A stretch of 64,000 bases of DNA. Source: Sphingobium sp052327305. GTDB lineage: Bacteria; Pseudomonadota; Alphaproteobacteria; Sphingomonadales; Sphingomonadaceae. Location of the stretch: assembly GCF_052327305.1 (NCBI RefSeq), contig NZ_CP182486.1, positions 2,108,001 through 2,172,000 on the forward strand. Direction: 5' to 3'. Below are positions 25,267 to 33,668 of the stretch, one piece after another. Below the pieces are notes generated by a model, which made no database searches, was not told the DNA's origin, and saw only the letters and a list, made by a program, of their open reading frames with translations. Each line of letters starts with the position of its first letter. Positions within the stretch are counted from its first letter, which is position 1. The translations under genes and the position numbers were made by a program.

Positions 25267-26757
25267 TTACATCCAGGCGCCGAGCTGCCAGGGCACGAAC
25301 TCGTTGTCGCCAAGGCCCAGCGCTTCCGATTTGGTGGGCTGCCCTGAAGCGACCGCGATAAGGGCCTGGACGATTGCTTCTCCCGCTGCCCCGATGCTCA
25401 TGCCGTCGAGCACCGGGGAGGCGTCGAAGTCCATATCGTCAGCCATCCGGCGGGCAAGCTCGGCATTGGAGGCGATCTTGAAGCAGGGCGTCGGCTTGGC
25501 GCCGAAGGCCGATCCGCGCCCGGTGGTGAAGGCAAGAAGATTGGCGCCAGCGGCAATCTGCCCCGTGGCCGAGCAGGGGTCGTAGCCGGGCGAATCCATG
25601 AAGACGAGGCCGCGCGTCCGCGCTGGTTCGCCGTAAAGCGTGACCTCGTTGAGCGGGGTCGATCCCGCCTTGGAGACGGCGCCAAGCGACTTCTCATAGA
25701 TCGTCGTCAGCCCGCCGGCCTTGTTGCCGGGGGAGGGATTATTGTCGAGCGTCGCGCCGTGCCGGCTCGCATAATCATCCCACCAGGCAATGCGTGCGCG
25801 CAGTGCATCGGCCACTTCAGGCTGGGATGCCCGCGCGATAAGCAGATGCTCCGCGCCCGAGATTTCCGGCGTTTCGGAAAGGATCACGGTCGCTCCTTCG
25901 GCGACAAGCAGGTCGGCAGCGGCGCCGAGCGCGGGGTTGGCAGTGACGCCGGACCAGCCGTCCGATCCGCCGCATTGCAAGCCAAGCACCAGCTCGGACG
26001 CGGGCAGGGTCTCCCGCTTGTCGGTCGCCGCGAGCGCGATCAGTTCGCGGACGATCGCTTCGCCGTCCGCAATCGCTGCCGCCGTCCCGCCCGCGCCCTG
26101 TATCGTCATCGCGCGAAGCCGAGGCCCGGTGGAGAGGCCATGATGGGCGAGCATGTCCTCGATCTGGGCGACTTCGCAGCCAAGGCCGACCATGAGCACG
26201 CCGCCGAAATTGGGATGCGCCGCATAGCCCGCCAGCGTCCGCTCGAGCGTTTCGATCCCTTCGCCGACCTTCGACATGCCGCAGCCGCTCGAATGGCTGA
26301 GCGCCACCACGCCGTCGACGCCGGGCAGCTCCTTGTCCTCGAAGCTGCGCGCGATCCTCCGGACCACTGTTGCCGAGCAGTTCACGCTGGTGATGATGCC
26401 AATGAAATTGCGCGTGCCGACCTTGCCGTCCGCGCGTCGATATCCCTCGAAAGTCAGGCCTCGCGCCGGGGGAAGCGCTTGCGCCGCCTGTTGCGGAGTG
26501 GCCGCCGACCGTTCGCCACCGACAACCAGATTGTCGCTGTGCACATGCTCTCCGGCCTCGATATCGCGCGTGGCCGTGCCGATGGCCTGGCCATATTTGC
26601 GCACGGTCGCTCCCTGAGGAATGGCGCGTACGGCCATCTTGTGCCCCACAGCAATGGGATCACGAGCGACGACCCCGAGCACGACATCGCCGGGTTCGGC
26701 GGCATCGATCAGCACGGCGACATCGTCCAGCGAAGACAGGTGCAGCGCGCGGATCAT
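25267..26757 (-). CDS. UxaA-family sugar-acid dehydratase
   Basis: This is a 496-residue fused enzyme. The N-terminal SAF domain (about residues 1-95) is followed by the altronate/galactarate dehydratase core. Core signatures are DGKVGTRNFIGIITSVNCSA, SHSSGCGMSKVGEGIETLER, GLQCGGSDGWSGVTANPALG and ETPEISGAEHLL; the cysteines and histidines are of the kind that bind the iron centre. ATG 26757 overlaps the stop of the lactonase gene (ATGA). These enzymes remove water from D-altronate, galactarate or related acids to give 2-keto-3-deoxy acids. The exact acid is not certain; the neighbouring lactonase hints at a 6-deoxy or hexonic acid formed from a lactone. Confidence 0.9.
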   Translation of the reverse strand: MIRALHLSSLDDVAVLIDAAEPGDVVLGVVARDPIAVGHKMAVRAIPQGATVRKYGQAIGTATRDIEAGEHVHSDNLVVGGERSAATPQQAAQALPPARGLTFEGYRRADGKVGTRNFIGIITSVNCSATVVRRIARSFEDKELPGVDGVVALSHSSGCGMSKVGEGIETLERTLAGYAAHPNFGGVLMVGLGCEVAQIEDMLAHHGLSTGPRLRAMTIQGAGGTAAAIADGEAIVRELIALAATDKRETLPASELVLGLQCGGSDGWSGVTANPALGAAADLLVAEGATVILSETPEISGAEHLLIARASQPEVADALRARIAWWDDYASRHGATLDNNPSPGNKAGGLTTIYEKSLGAVSKAGSTPLNEVTLYGEPARTRGLVFMDSPGYDPCSATGQIAAGANLLAFTTGRGSAFGAKPTPCFKIASNAELARRMADDMDFDASPVLDGMSIGAAGEAIVQALIAVASGQPTKSEALGLGDNEFVPWQLGAWM

Positions 26758-27599
26758 GGGTCGGGAGTCCTTTCTGTAAGGGGCAGCGCATAGGCGCGGA
26801 TGGCGTTGCCACCCAGGATCGCCGCGCGCTCGGCCGGGCAATGCCGGTCTATATAATCCTCGATGAGGGAAAGCGTCTCGCCATAGTCGGCGGCAAGCAG
26901 GCAGACGGGCCAGTCCGATCCCCAGATCAGCCGCTCCGGCCCAAAAAGGCCGAAGATATGATCGAGATAGCGCTCGAAATCGTCGGATTTCCAGCCGACA
27001 TGGTCTGCTTCGGTGACGAGGCCCGAGACCTTGCACAGGACATTGGGCAGCGCCGCGACGCCTGCAATGTCCTCTGCCCAGGGCGACCAGCCGCGCCCCG
27101 CAATATCCGGCTTTGCCGCATGATCGAGAACGAAGCGCCCGTTTCCGACCGATTCGATGAAGGCAACAACAGATGACAGTTGGCGGTGATTGACCAGCAG
27201 ATCATAAGTGAGGCCTCGCGCGACGGCGGCCCGCACGCCGCGAATAAACTCTTGTGAAAGCAGGAAATTATCGTCGACCTCGTCCTGTACGACATGACGG
27301 TAGCCCACGATGAGCGGATGCGCGTCCGCCTCCAGCAGCGCCTCTATAGCCGGTGATCGCAGGTCGATCCAGCCGAGGATGCCGAGGATCGGCGCGCTCC
27401 GTGCCGCATCGATCAGAAAGCGTGTCTCTTCAGGCACTTGCCGCGCCTGCACGGCGATCGCGCCGCCCACGCCGGCCGCCTCGAGCGTCGTGGCCAGATC
27501 CTTGCCCATGAAGTCGCGCGCAATTCGGCTCTCGGGATCAATCCATGCATATTCAGTGGGTTGATAGCGCCAGAGATGATGATGCGCATCGATCTTCAT
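26754..27599 (-). CDS. amidohydrolase-family sugar lactonase
   Basis: This is a 281-residue TIM-barrel amidohydrolase of the COG3618 group. It begins MKIDAHHHLWRYQP, carries RHVVQDEVDDNF near residue 100, VLDHAAKPDI near residue 165 and ends its barrel with LIWGSDWPVCLL. In related clusters such enzymes open L-fuconolactone, L-rhamnonolactone or 2-pyrone-type lactones. Here its product would go to the UxaA dehydratase translated right after it. An in-frame GTG 18 bases upstream is an alternative start; neither start has a strong ribosome site. Confidence 0.87.
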   Translation of the reverse strand: MKIDAHHHLWRYQPTEYAWIDPESRIARDFMGKDLATTLEAAGVGGAIAVQARQVPEETRFLIDAARSAPILGILGWIDLRSPAIEALLEADAHPLIVGYRHVVQDEVDDNFLLSQEFIRGVRAAVARGLTYDLLVNHRQLSSVVAFIESVGNGRFVLDHAAKPDIAGRGWSPWAEDIAGVAALPNVLCKVSGLVTEADHVGWKSDDFERYLDHIFGLFGPERLIWGSDWPVCLLAADYGETLSLIEDYIDRHCPAERAAILGGNAIRAYALPLTERTPDP

Positions 27600-27696
27600 C
27601 TTAGGCGAGGCCAGCACGGATGATGGGTGTGAATGGACATAAAGTTTTCTTTATATCGGCATTGCGAAACGGGCGCGGAGCCGGAAGCGGTTCATC

Positions 27697-27708
27697 ACTT
27701 GTCAGATA
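27697..27708. promoter_or_regulatory. candidate GntR operator, site 2
   Basis: ACTTGTCAGATA, continuing GGTGACG, lies midway between the lactonase gene and the divergent cupin operon. It matches the dehydrogenase-promoter site at 11 of 12 positions if R is allowed at the fifth base. Confidence 0.5.
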
Positions 27709-27833
27709 GGTGACGCTTGCGCAAGGCGCCAGCTCTCGGCTGGGTCGCCCATTATCCTCCACCCTCTCGCCCATTGCAGGTTGTGCTGCGTGCAAATTCA
27801 TAGCAAGTTGCGGAAAAACAGGGAGGATAGGGC

Positions 27834-28784
27834 ATGAAGGCAATAGCGCTTCTCACGGCTGCGGCCATTTCAGTTACCATCGGCGTTTCAGCACAGGCAC
27901 AGTTTAACGGCCGTGAAGACCCGATGCCGGTCACGGCGCCGAAGATCGCGGAGCAATACTGGTCAGCCAAGCCGACCAAGCCGACGCCCTATGCCGCACC
28001 CAACAAGGTGCACTGGAAGCTCTCCGAGATTCTCGCCGCGCACAGGGGTCAGACGGACTGGGTGCAGCCGATCGTGCGCAATCCCGAACAGGATGCAGAT
28101 TATATCTCGCTCGGCGCGGGCAAGAAGACAAAGCGGCGCATGTATGCCGACGACCGCGTCGTCTGGATCGTGCAGGACGGCGCAATGCGCGTCTCCATCG
28201 ATGGCACCGAGCCGTTCGTGGCCACCAAGGGCTTTATGGTGAACGTGCCCTTCCGCCATTATTATTCGATCGAGACGGTGGGCGAGAAGCCCTCGCTGCG
28301 CTTCGAGGTGCGGCAGGCCGGTTCCGCGCCGCTCTATCCGCTCGACGAGACGCCCGATGCGCGACCGGGCTATGAGTATGTGAAAGTGACCGGCACGCCC
28401 GGCCCGAGCAAGGACCGCGATACCAACCCGATCTATGTCGATTTCTTCAAGCAGATTGCGAACGACGACAAGAACTATAATGGCAAGTTCGTGTGGGACG
28501 ATCACTTCACGTCCAACATCCTGCGCGGCAAGGCTCAGCCGATCGCCCCGGCGACCAGCAAGGGCCACTTCCATGGCGACTGGACCGAGTTCTGGTTCAT
28601 CATGGAAGGGAAGGTCGGCTACCAGATCGAGGGATACCCTTATTTCGAGTCCGAGCCGGGTGACGTGGTGACGGCGCAAAAGGGCCGCTGGCATCGTCCC
28701 TCCAATGCGCCGGGCGCGCCCATCTCCACGCGCATCCCGTTCAATCCGCGACCGGTCATCCTGCACAACTTCGCGACGGACTGA
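27834..28784 (+). CDS. exported bicupin protein
   Basis: This 316-residue protein has a signal peptide ending SAQAQ and a GGAGGATAG ribosome site. Two cupin modules are visible. The second is complete: GHFHGDWTEFWFIMEGKVG gives the two histidines and the glutamate, and GDVVTAQKGRWHRP gives the third histidine. The first (around YADDRVVWIVQDGAMRVSID) lacks clear histidine ligands. Exported bicupins of this sort are seen in sugar and aromatic-acid clusters, but their reaction is not established. The stop overlaps the next gene (TGATG), so it probably works with the FMN oxidase. Confidence 0.82.
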   Translation: MKAIALLTAAAISVTIGVSAQAQFNGREDPMPVTAPKIAEQYWSAKPTKPTPYAAPNKVHWKLSEILAAHRGQTDWVQPIVRNPEQDADYISLGAGKKTKRRMYADDRVVWIVQDGAMRVSIDGTEPFVATKGFMVNVPFRHYYSIETVGEKPSLRFEVRQAGSAPLYPLDETPDARPGYEYVKVTGTPGPSKDRDTNPIYVDFFKQIANDDKNYNGKFVWDDHFTSNILRGKAQPIAPATSKGHFHGDWTEFWFIMEGKVGYQIEGYPYFESEPGDVVTAQKGRWHRPSNAPGAPISTRIPFNPRPVILHNFATD

Positions 28785-29962
28785 TGCGGGACCGCGCCCA
28801 GATGGCCATCGCCTGCATAGAGGATTATCGCGGGGCGGCGCGTCGGCGTCTGCCCCGCTTCCTCTTCGATTATATCGATGGCGGCTCCTATGCCGAAACG
28901 ACGATGCGCGCGAACGTGGCGGATCTGGAGCGGCTTTCCCTGCGTCAGCGAGTGATGCGCGATGTCTCTGGCGCGCAGCTTGAGACGCGGATGCTGGGGC
29001 GCTCCGTCAGCATGCCGGTGGCGCTCGCGCCGATCGGCCTCGCGGGGCTCTATGCCCGGCGTGGCGAAGTGCAGGCAGCGCGCGTGGCGGAAGCGGCGGG
29101 CGTGCCATTCATCCTTTCGGCCTCGGCGTGCTGCGGACTTGAGGAGGTGGCGCCGGCTGTGCAGGCGCCGCTGCTCTTCCAGCTTTACATGATCAAGGAC
29201 CGCGCCTTCATGGCGGCGCTGCTGGACCGGGCGCGGGCGGCGGGCGTGGAGACGCTGGTGATGACGGTGGACCTCATCATTCACAGCCCGCGCTATCGCG
29301 ACATGCGATCGACGCTGACCGGCAGGCAGACCGTTCTGGACAGGCTGCGCCGCATGATCGAGATCGCGCGGCATCCCGGCTGGGCCTGGGATGTGGGCGT
29401 GCGCGGGCGACCGCATATTCTCGGCAATTTCGCGCCCGCAATGCCGGGCGGCGCGGGTCTCGCCCAGTTCACGGACTGGGTTTCGCGCAATTTCGATCCG
29501 TCGATTACATGGGACGACCTCGCCTGGGTGCGCGAGCGCTGGAAAGGCCCGCTGGTGCTGAAAGGCATCCTCGATCCCGACGACGCGCGCCTGGCCTGCG
29601 AGGCGGGCGCGTCCGCGATCGTCGTCTCCAATCATGGCGGCCGCCAGCTTGACGGCGCACCCTCAACCATCAGCGCGCTGCGCCCGGTGGTCGAGGCAGT
29701 GGAGGGCAAGCTTGAAGTGCTGATGGACGGTGGCATCCGCTCGGGTGTCGACGTGCTGCGCGCGCTGGCGTCCGGCGCGAGCGGCGTGCTGCTCGGCCGG
29801 GCTTGGGCATTCGCGCTGGCGGCAGGCGGCGGCGCGAGCGTATCGCATATGCTGGAACTGCTGCGACACGAACTAGCGGTGGCGATGGCGCTGACGGGCT
29901 ATTCGCGCATTGCCGATATCGGCCCGGAGGCGTTGCTCCGGACTGAACGGGCTGCATCATAA
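28784..29962 (+). CDS. FMN-dependent alpha-hydroxyacid oxidase/dehydrogenase
   Basis: This 392-residue enzyme belongs to the LldD/glycolate oxidase family. Signatures are FLFDYIDGGSYAETTMRAN near the N-terminus, ALAPIGLAGLYARRGEV, the catalytic SNHGGRQLD with His and Arg near residue 285, and the phosphate-binding DGGIRSGVDVLRAL and LLGRAW. These enzymes oxidise lactate, mandelate, glycolate or similar 2-hydroxyacids and pass electrons to quinone, cytochrome or O2. The usual TVDTPVPGRR stretch is replaced by TVDLIIHSPRYRD, so the substrate may differ from lactate. The gene overlaps the cupin gene and is followed by a beta-propeller gene. Confidence 0.92.
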   Translation: MRDRAQMAIACIEDYRGAARRRLPRFLFDYIDGGSYAETTMRANVADLERLSLRQRVMRDVSGAQLETRMLGRSVSMPVALAPIGLAGLYARRGEVQAARVAEAAGVPFILSASACCGLEEVAPAVQAPLLFQLYMIKDRAFMAALLDRARAAGVETLVMTVDLIIHSPRYRDMRSTLTGRQTVLDRLRRMIEIARHPGWAWDVGVRGRPHILGNFAPAMPGGAGLAQFTDWVSRNFDPSITWDDLAWVRERWKGPLVLKGILDPDDARLACEAGASAIVVSNHGGRQLDGAPSTISALRPVVEAVEGKLEVLMDGGIRSGVDVLRALASGASGVLLGRAWAFALAAGGGASVSHMLELLRHELAVAMALTGYSRIADIGPEALLRTERAAS

Positions 29963-29999
29963 GATCAGAGATATAAGTAGAGACACGAGGGGAGAGACG

Positions 30000-31151
30000 A
30001 TGATTGTACGGACGACATGCGCGGCGCTCGCGCTGCTGGGTAGCACTGGAATGGCTCACGCCCAGATCGCGGTGACGGCAAATGACGGCAAGGCCGTGCC
30101 ATCTGACGCTCCCGATACGCCGCGCACGGCCGACTCCATCTCGGTCATCGAGATCGGCAAGACCGGCGCCCGCACGCTCGCCACATTGCCGGTGCCCGCC
30201 ACAGTCGTTGGCCCGCCCGGCACGGTCGCGATGTCGGCGGACAGCAAGATGGCGATCGTCACCGCCGGGCAGATCATGGGCGCGGACGGCAAGCCCGCGC
30301 CGGGTGATGTCGTCACTGTGGTCGACATCAGCAAGCCGACTGCGCCAGTCGTGAAGCAGACGCTCAAGGCCGGGGTGGGCGCGGCAGGCGTGGCGATCAG
30401 CCCGGCGGGCACGCTGGCCATCGTGGCGAACACCAATGCGGACAGCCTCTCGCTCTTCACCATCGCGGGCGGAAAGCTGGAGTCGGCGGGCACGGTGGCG
30501 CTCGACGCGCGGACGCGCCCGGTCGATGTGGTCTTTCTGGATGACAAGACCGCTTATCTCGTCTCGCAGGGCGGCAACAAGCTGGTCCGCCTGAGCGTGA
30601 ACGGCACGCAGGTGACGACCGCCGGCGACATTCCGGTCGGTGCCGGACCCTATAGCATCGCGCTCGATCGGCGCACGCGCATGGCCTATGTCAGCCATCT
30701 GGGTGGTCGCGCGCCCGTGCCGCCCGGCACGCCACCGGGACCGCGCATGGGCTCGGTCGGCATTGTCGATCTGGCGGCAGGCCGGATGGTCGACCAGATC
30801 GATACCGGGGTCACGCCGGAATATGTCGGCCTGTCACCCAGCGGGCGCTATCTGCAGGTGACAGTCAACAATGGCTCGACCCTGCCGGCGAACTCGCCAG
30901 CTTTCCACGACTATGGGATGATGAGCATCTACCGCATCGACGGCAAGGCGCTGCGCCCCGCCGCCGAGACGCGCACCGGCCGCTGGTGCCAGGGCGGAGC
31001 GTGGAGCGCGGACGAGAAACAGGTGCTGCTGCAATGCTCGATGGCCAAGCAGGTAGAGGTCTATCGCTTCGACGGCAAGACGTTGAAGGCGGCGACGCCG
31101 CTCACCTTCGATGCGCGGCCCGGCGCAATGGCAACGGCGAGAAGCAGGTAG
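30000..31151 (+). CDS. exported YVTN/lactonase-type beta-propeller protein
   Basis: This 383-residue protein has a signal peptide ending GMAHAQ; ATG 30000 follows GGGGAGAG. Repeating blades are visible (GTVAMSADSKMAIVTAGQ, GVAISPAGTLAIVANTNADS, YSIALDRRTRMAYVSHLGG, YVGLSPSGRYLQVTVNNGS), as in the seven-bladed YncE/lactonase family. A short Pro-rich stretch, PVPPGTPPGPRMG, breaks one blade. It could bind or open a lactone in the periplasm, but no catalytic set is certain. It is the third gene of the cupin-oxidase operon. Confidence 0.8.
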   Translation: MIVRTTCAALALLGSTGMAHAQIAVTANDGKAVPSDAPDTPRTADSISVIEIGKTGARTLATLPVPATVVGPPGTVAMSADSKMAIVTAGQIMGADGKPAPGDVVTVVDISKPTAPVVKQTLKAGVGAAGVAISPAGTLAIVANTNADSLSLFTIAGGKLESAGTVALDARTRPVDVVFLDDKTAYLVSQGGNKLVRLSVNGTQVTTAGDIPVGAGPYSIALDRRTRMAYVSHLGGRAPVPPGTPPGPRMGSVGIVDLAAGRMVDQIDTGVTPEYVGLSPSGRYLQVTVNNGSTLPANSPAFHDYGMMSIYRIDGKALRPAAETRTGRWCQGGAWSADEKQVLLQCSMAKQVEVYRFDGKTLKAATPLTFDARPGAMATARSR

Positions 31152-31291
31152 GGGGAGAGGGTCGGGCAAACTGCTTTGCCGGGATTTACGTCCGAAGCTA
31201 ATGGGTGGACGCGACGATGTTGCGGACATCCATTGCTGCGAGGCAACCCCCAAACGCTGTTGCCAATTGCAAACAACCGTGATTTGAACGG

Positions 31292-31996
31292 TCAGCTTGG
31301 CAATGGATCGTCCTTCGTCGCCTCCAGCTCAGCGTCGTTCGCCTCAACCCATATTTCTAACTGCTCGATAAGGCCGGGCCACACCGCGTCGTATTCGTAA
31401 TGGAACGTTTCCATACACAGCATCATCGCTTGGGGGTGGCGCTCGCCGTGCAGTTCCATCCAGCGGTTGGAGAATGTCGTCTCGTATTCGTCGTAGTTGG
31501 TGGTCGAGTAGCCGCCCATCAGCCCTTCGTAGTTCGGGTGCGCGCTCTCTGACAGGTTCTCATAATTCTTCATCAAGCCAGGATAGCGCTTATCGCACTT
31601 TCCTAAGATCGTAAGGATGCTGACCGCATCAGGCATCCGGTCATTGTTGCGTGACCCGAGCAGGAGGAGGGTGGTCTTCTCACCGAAAACTTGAAAGCTC
31701 AGCTTTCCGTCAAGCACCTGCTGCATGAGCAAATTGACGTAGATGAGCGTGGCAAGTGTCTCGAACCCGCTCCTCAATAATATCCGCGCTCCAAGTCCAT
31801 GCCCCTGCTGATGCAGCGCATAAGACTGAACCATCAGGTCGTGCTCACGCCAGAATGCAAGTTCCCGCAGCATCCACACCCGATAGAGCGATTTCCACTT
31901 ATAGGCCACGGCATTGCGGGAAAGCAGGCCACCAACGGGAATGTTCGGAAATAGCGAACCGCCCCAATTCGCCAAGTTTTGTTCTAACTCGTCCAT
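31292..31996 (-). CDS. DUF5677-like helical protein of unknown function
   Basis: This 234-residue mainly helical protein has no signal peptide. RSGFETLATLIYVNLLMQQV near residue 78 followed by a conserved-looking SESAHPNYEGLMGGYS near residue 150 recalls DUF5677 proteins. An R-x4-H arrangement (RWMELH) near residue 180 is the pattern seen in HEPN ribonucleases, but this is a weak match. ATG 31996 is taken as the start. It stands alone, convergent with the beta-propeller gene and divergent from the transporter gene, and its base composition is lower in G+C than its neighbours, so it may be an accessory gene. Confidence 0.6.
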   Translation of the reverse strand: MDELEQNLANWGGSLFPNIPVGGLLSRNAVAYKWKSLYRVWMLRELAFWREHDLMVQSYALHQQGHGLGARILLRSGFETLATLIYVNLLMQQVLDGKLSFQVFGEKTTLLLLGSRNNDRMPDAVSILTILGKCDKRYPGLMKNYENLSESAHPNYEGLMGGYSTTNYDEYETTFSNRWMELHGERHPQAMMLCMETFHYEYDAVWPGLIEQLEIWVEANDAELEATKDDPLPS

Positions 31997-32179
31997 GGCA
32001 GTCAATTAGCACATGAATGACAACTTTGTAGCGCAGATCAACGCAAAGCCGACCACCCATTCCCCCAACAAATCCGACGTTCCGCCTGTGTAAAGCGCTG
32101 CTCGAATCGCCTGTCCCGACGGCGATAATGCCGACACCTCCCGCTGGACTTGCCCCTCTTCCCGCCCGATAGGCGCGGC

Positions 32180-33106
32180 ATGTCCGGTCTTGCCCGCCTT
32201 TCCCATCATCGCGCCGCGCCCGTGGTCGTCGCGTGCGTGGCGATCATGGTGTTTTCAGTGATGGACACCGTGATGAAGGGGCTGTCGATCGCGCTGGGTG
32301 CGTACAACGCGATGCTCTGGCGCACGGCGATCGGCGTAGTGATGACCGGAGCGCTGTTTCTGGGGCAGGCGCGGCGCTGGCGACCGGCGCGTCCGGTGCT
32401 GCTGCTGCACCTCGCGCGCAGCCTTTCCGCCGCCATTTCCATCGTGCTGTTCTTCTGGGGGCTGGTGCGCGTGCCGATGGCGCAGGGTATTGCGCTGAGC
32501 TTCATCGCGCCGCTGATCGGTCTCGGCCTCGCCGCTTTGTTCCTCAAGGAGCGCGTGACGCGGCGAGCGATCGGCGGATCAGTGCTGGCGTTCGTCGGCG
32601 TGCTTGCGATCCTGATCGGCCAGCCAGCGGCGGCGAGGGGCGCCGAAGCGTTTCACGGCGCGCTGGCCATTCTCCTTGCGGCGATCTTCTATGCGCTGAA
32701 CCTCGTCCTCTCCCGCCGGCAGTCCCAGGCGGCCGGGCCGGTCGAGGTCGCTTTCTTCTTCAACATCATTGCCTTCAGCTTTTACGGGCTGGCTGCGCCA
32801 TGGTTTGCCGAACTGCCCAGCAGTGCGCATATACCCGCGCTGATCGTCGCGGCGCTCACTTCCATCCTGTCGATCATGATGCTTGCCTGGTCCTATGCGC
32901 GGGCGGAGGCGCAGGTGCTGATGCCGGTGGAGTATAGCGCCTTCATCTGGGCCGCGCTCTTCGGTTGGTGGGCCTTCGGCGAGCGCGTGACGCCCGCGAC
33001 GCTGCTGGGCGCTGGGTTCATCATTGCCGGGTGCATCTGGGCAGCGCGCGGCGGATCGCCGGTGTCCGCCCCCATATCTGCCGTTGATCCGGAGGCCAGT
33101 GCATGA
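32180..33106 (+). CDS. EamA/DMT-family permease
   Basis: This 308-residue inner-membrane protein has ten predicted helices in two EamA repeats. The first begins VVVACVAIMVFSVMDTVMKG and the second is around GALAILLAAIFYALNLVLSR. The linker sequence ALFLKERVTRRAIGGSVLAF and the closing WWAFGERVTPATLLGAGFII are typical of drug/metabolite transporters. It probably exports a small metabolite. The stop overlaps the GNAT gene start (ATGA). Confidence 0.9.
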   Translation: MSGLARLSHHRAAPVVVACVAIMVFSVMDTVMKGLSIALGAYNAMLWRTAIGVVMTGALFLGQARRWRPARPVLLLHLARSLSAAISIVLFFWGLVRVPMAQGIALSFIAPLIGLGLAALFLKERVTRRAIGGSVLAFVGVLAILIGQPAAARGAEAFHGALAILLAAIFYALNLVLSRRQSQAAGPVEVAFFFNIIAFSFYGLAAPWFAELPSSAHIPALIVAALTSILSIMMLAWSYARAEAQVLMPVEYSAFIWAALFGWWAFGERVTPATLLGAGFIIAGCIWAARGGSPVSAPISAVDPEASA

Positions 33107-33582
33107 GCGTGACGATAAGAGCAGCGACGAGGCAAGACATCGATCTCATTCACCGCTTCATCGCCGCGCTCGCCGACTATGAGCGGCTGGCCGATGAGGC
33201 GCGGGCGGACAAGGCGGAACTGGCACAGCATCTCTTTGGGGAGCGGCCAATGGCGGAAGTGCTGATCGCCGAGCATGAGGGGGCGGCGGTCGGCTTCGCG
33301 CTGTTCTTCCACAACTTCTCGACCTTCGAGGGGAAGCCCGGCCTCTATCTGGAGGATCTCTTCGTGGTGCCGCAAGCGCGCGGGCTGGGCGCGGGCAAAG
33401 CACTGCTCGCCCATCTCGCGAAGCTGGCCGTGGAGCGGGGCTGCGCGCGCCTCGAATGGTCCGTGCTGGACTGGAACGAGCCCGCGATCGACTTCTACCG
33501 GTCGATCGGCGCGCGGTCGATGGACGAGTGGACCGTCAATCGTGTGGACGGCGCGGCGCTGCGGGCGCTTGCAGACTCTTGA
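33103..33582 (+). CDS. GNAT-family N-acetyltransferase
   Basis: This 159-residue GNAT enzyme reads SVTIRAATRQDIDLIHRFIA at the start. The acetyl-CoA loop is VVPQARGLGAGKALLAHLA near residue 95 and the closing motif is EWSVLDWNEPAIDFYRSIGA. The motif and length match the spermidine/diamine acetyltransferase-like (SAT) group, so polyamines or thialysine are possible substrates, which is inference. It is translationally coupled to the permease gene. Confidence 0.9.
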   Translation: MSVTIRAATRQDIDLIHRFIAALADYERLADEARADKAELAQHLFGERPMAEVLIAEHEGAAVGFALFFHNFSTFEGKPGLYLEDLFVVPQARGLGAGKALLAHLAKLAVERGCARLEWSVLDWNEPAIDFYRSIGARSMDEWTVNRVDGAALRALADS

Positions 33583-33668
33583 CCCGATGACTTGACTGCG
33601 ACTCCGCGAAGAGCGATTCTGCACGCGTAAAAGGGCCTCGCGTCCGGACAATCGAGGAAAAGAACGTC

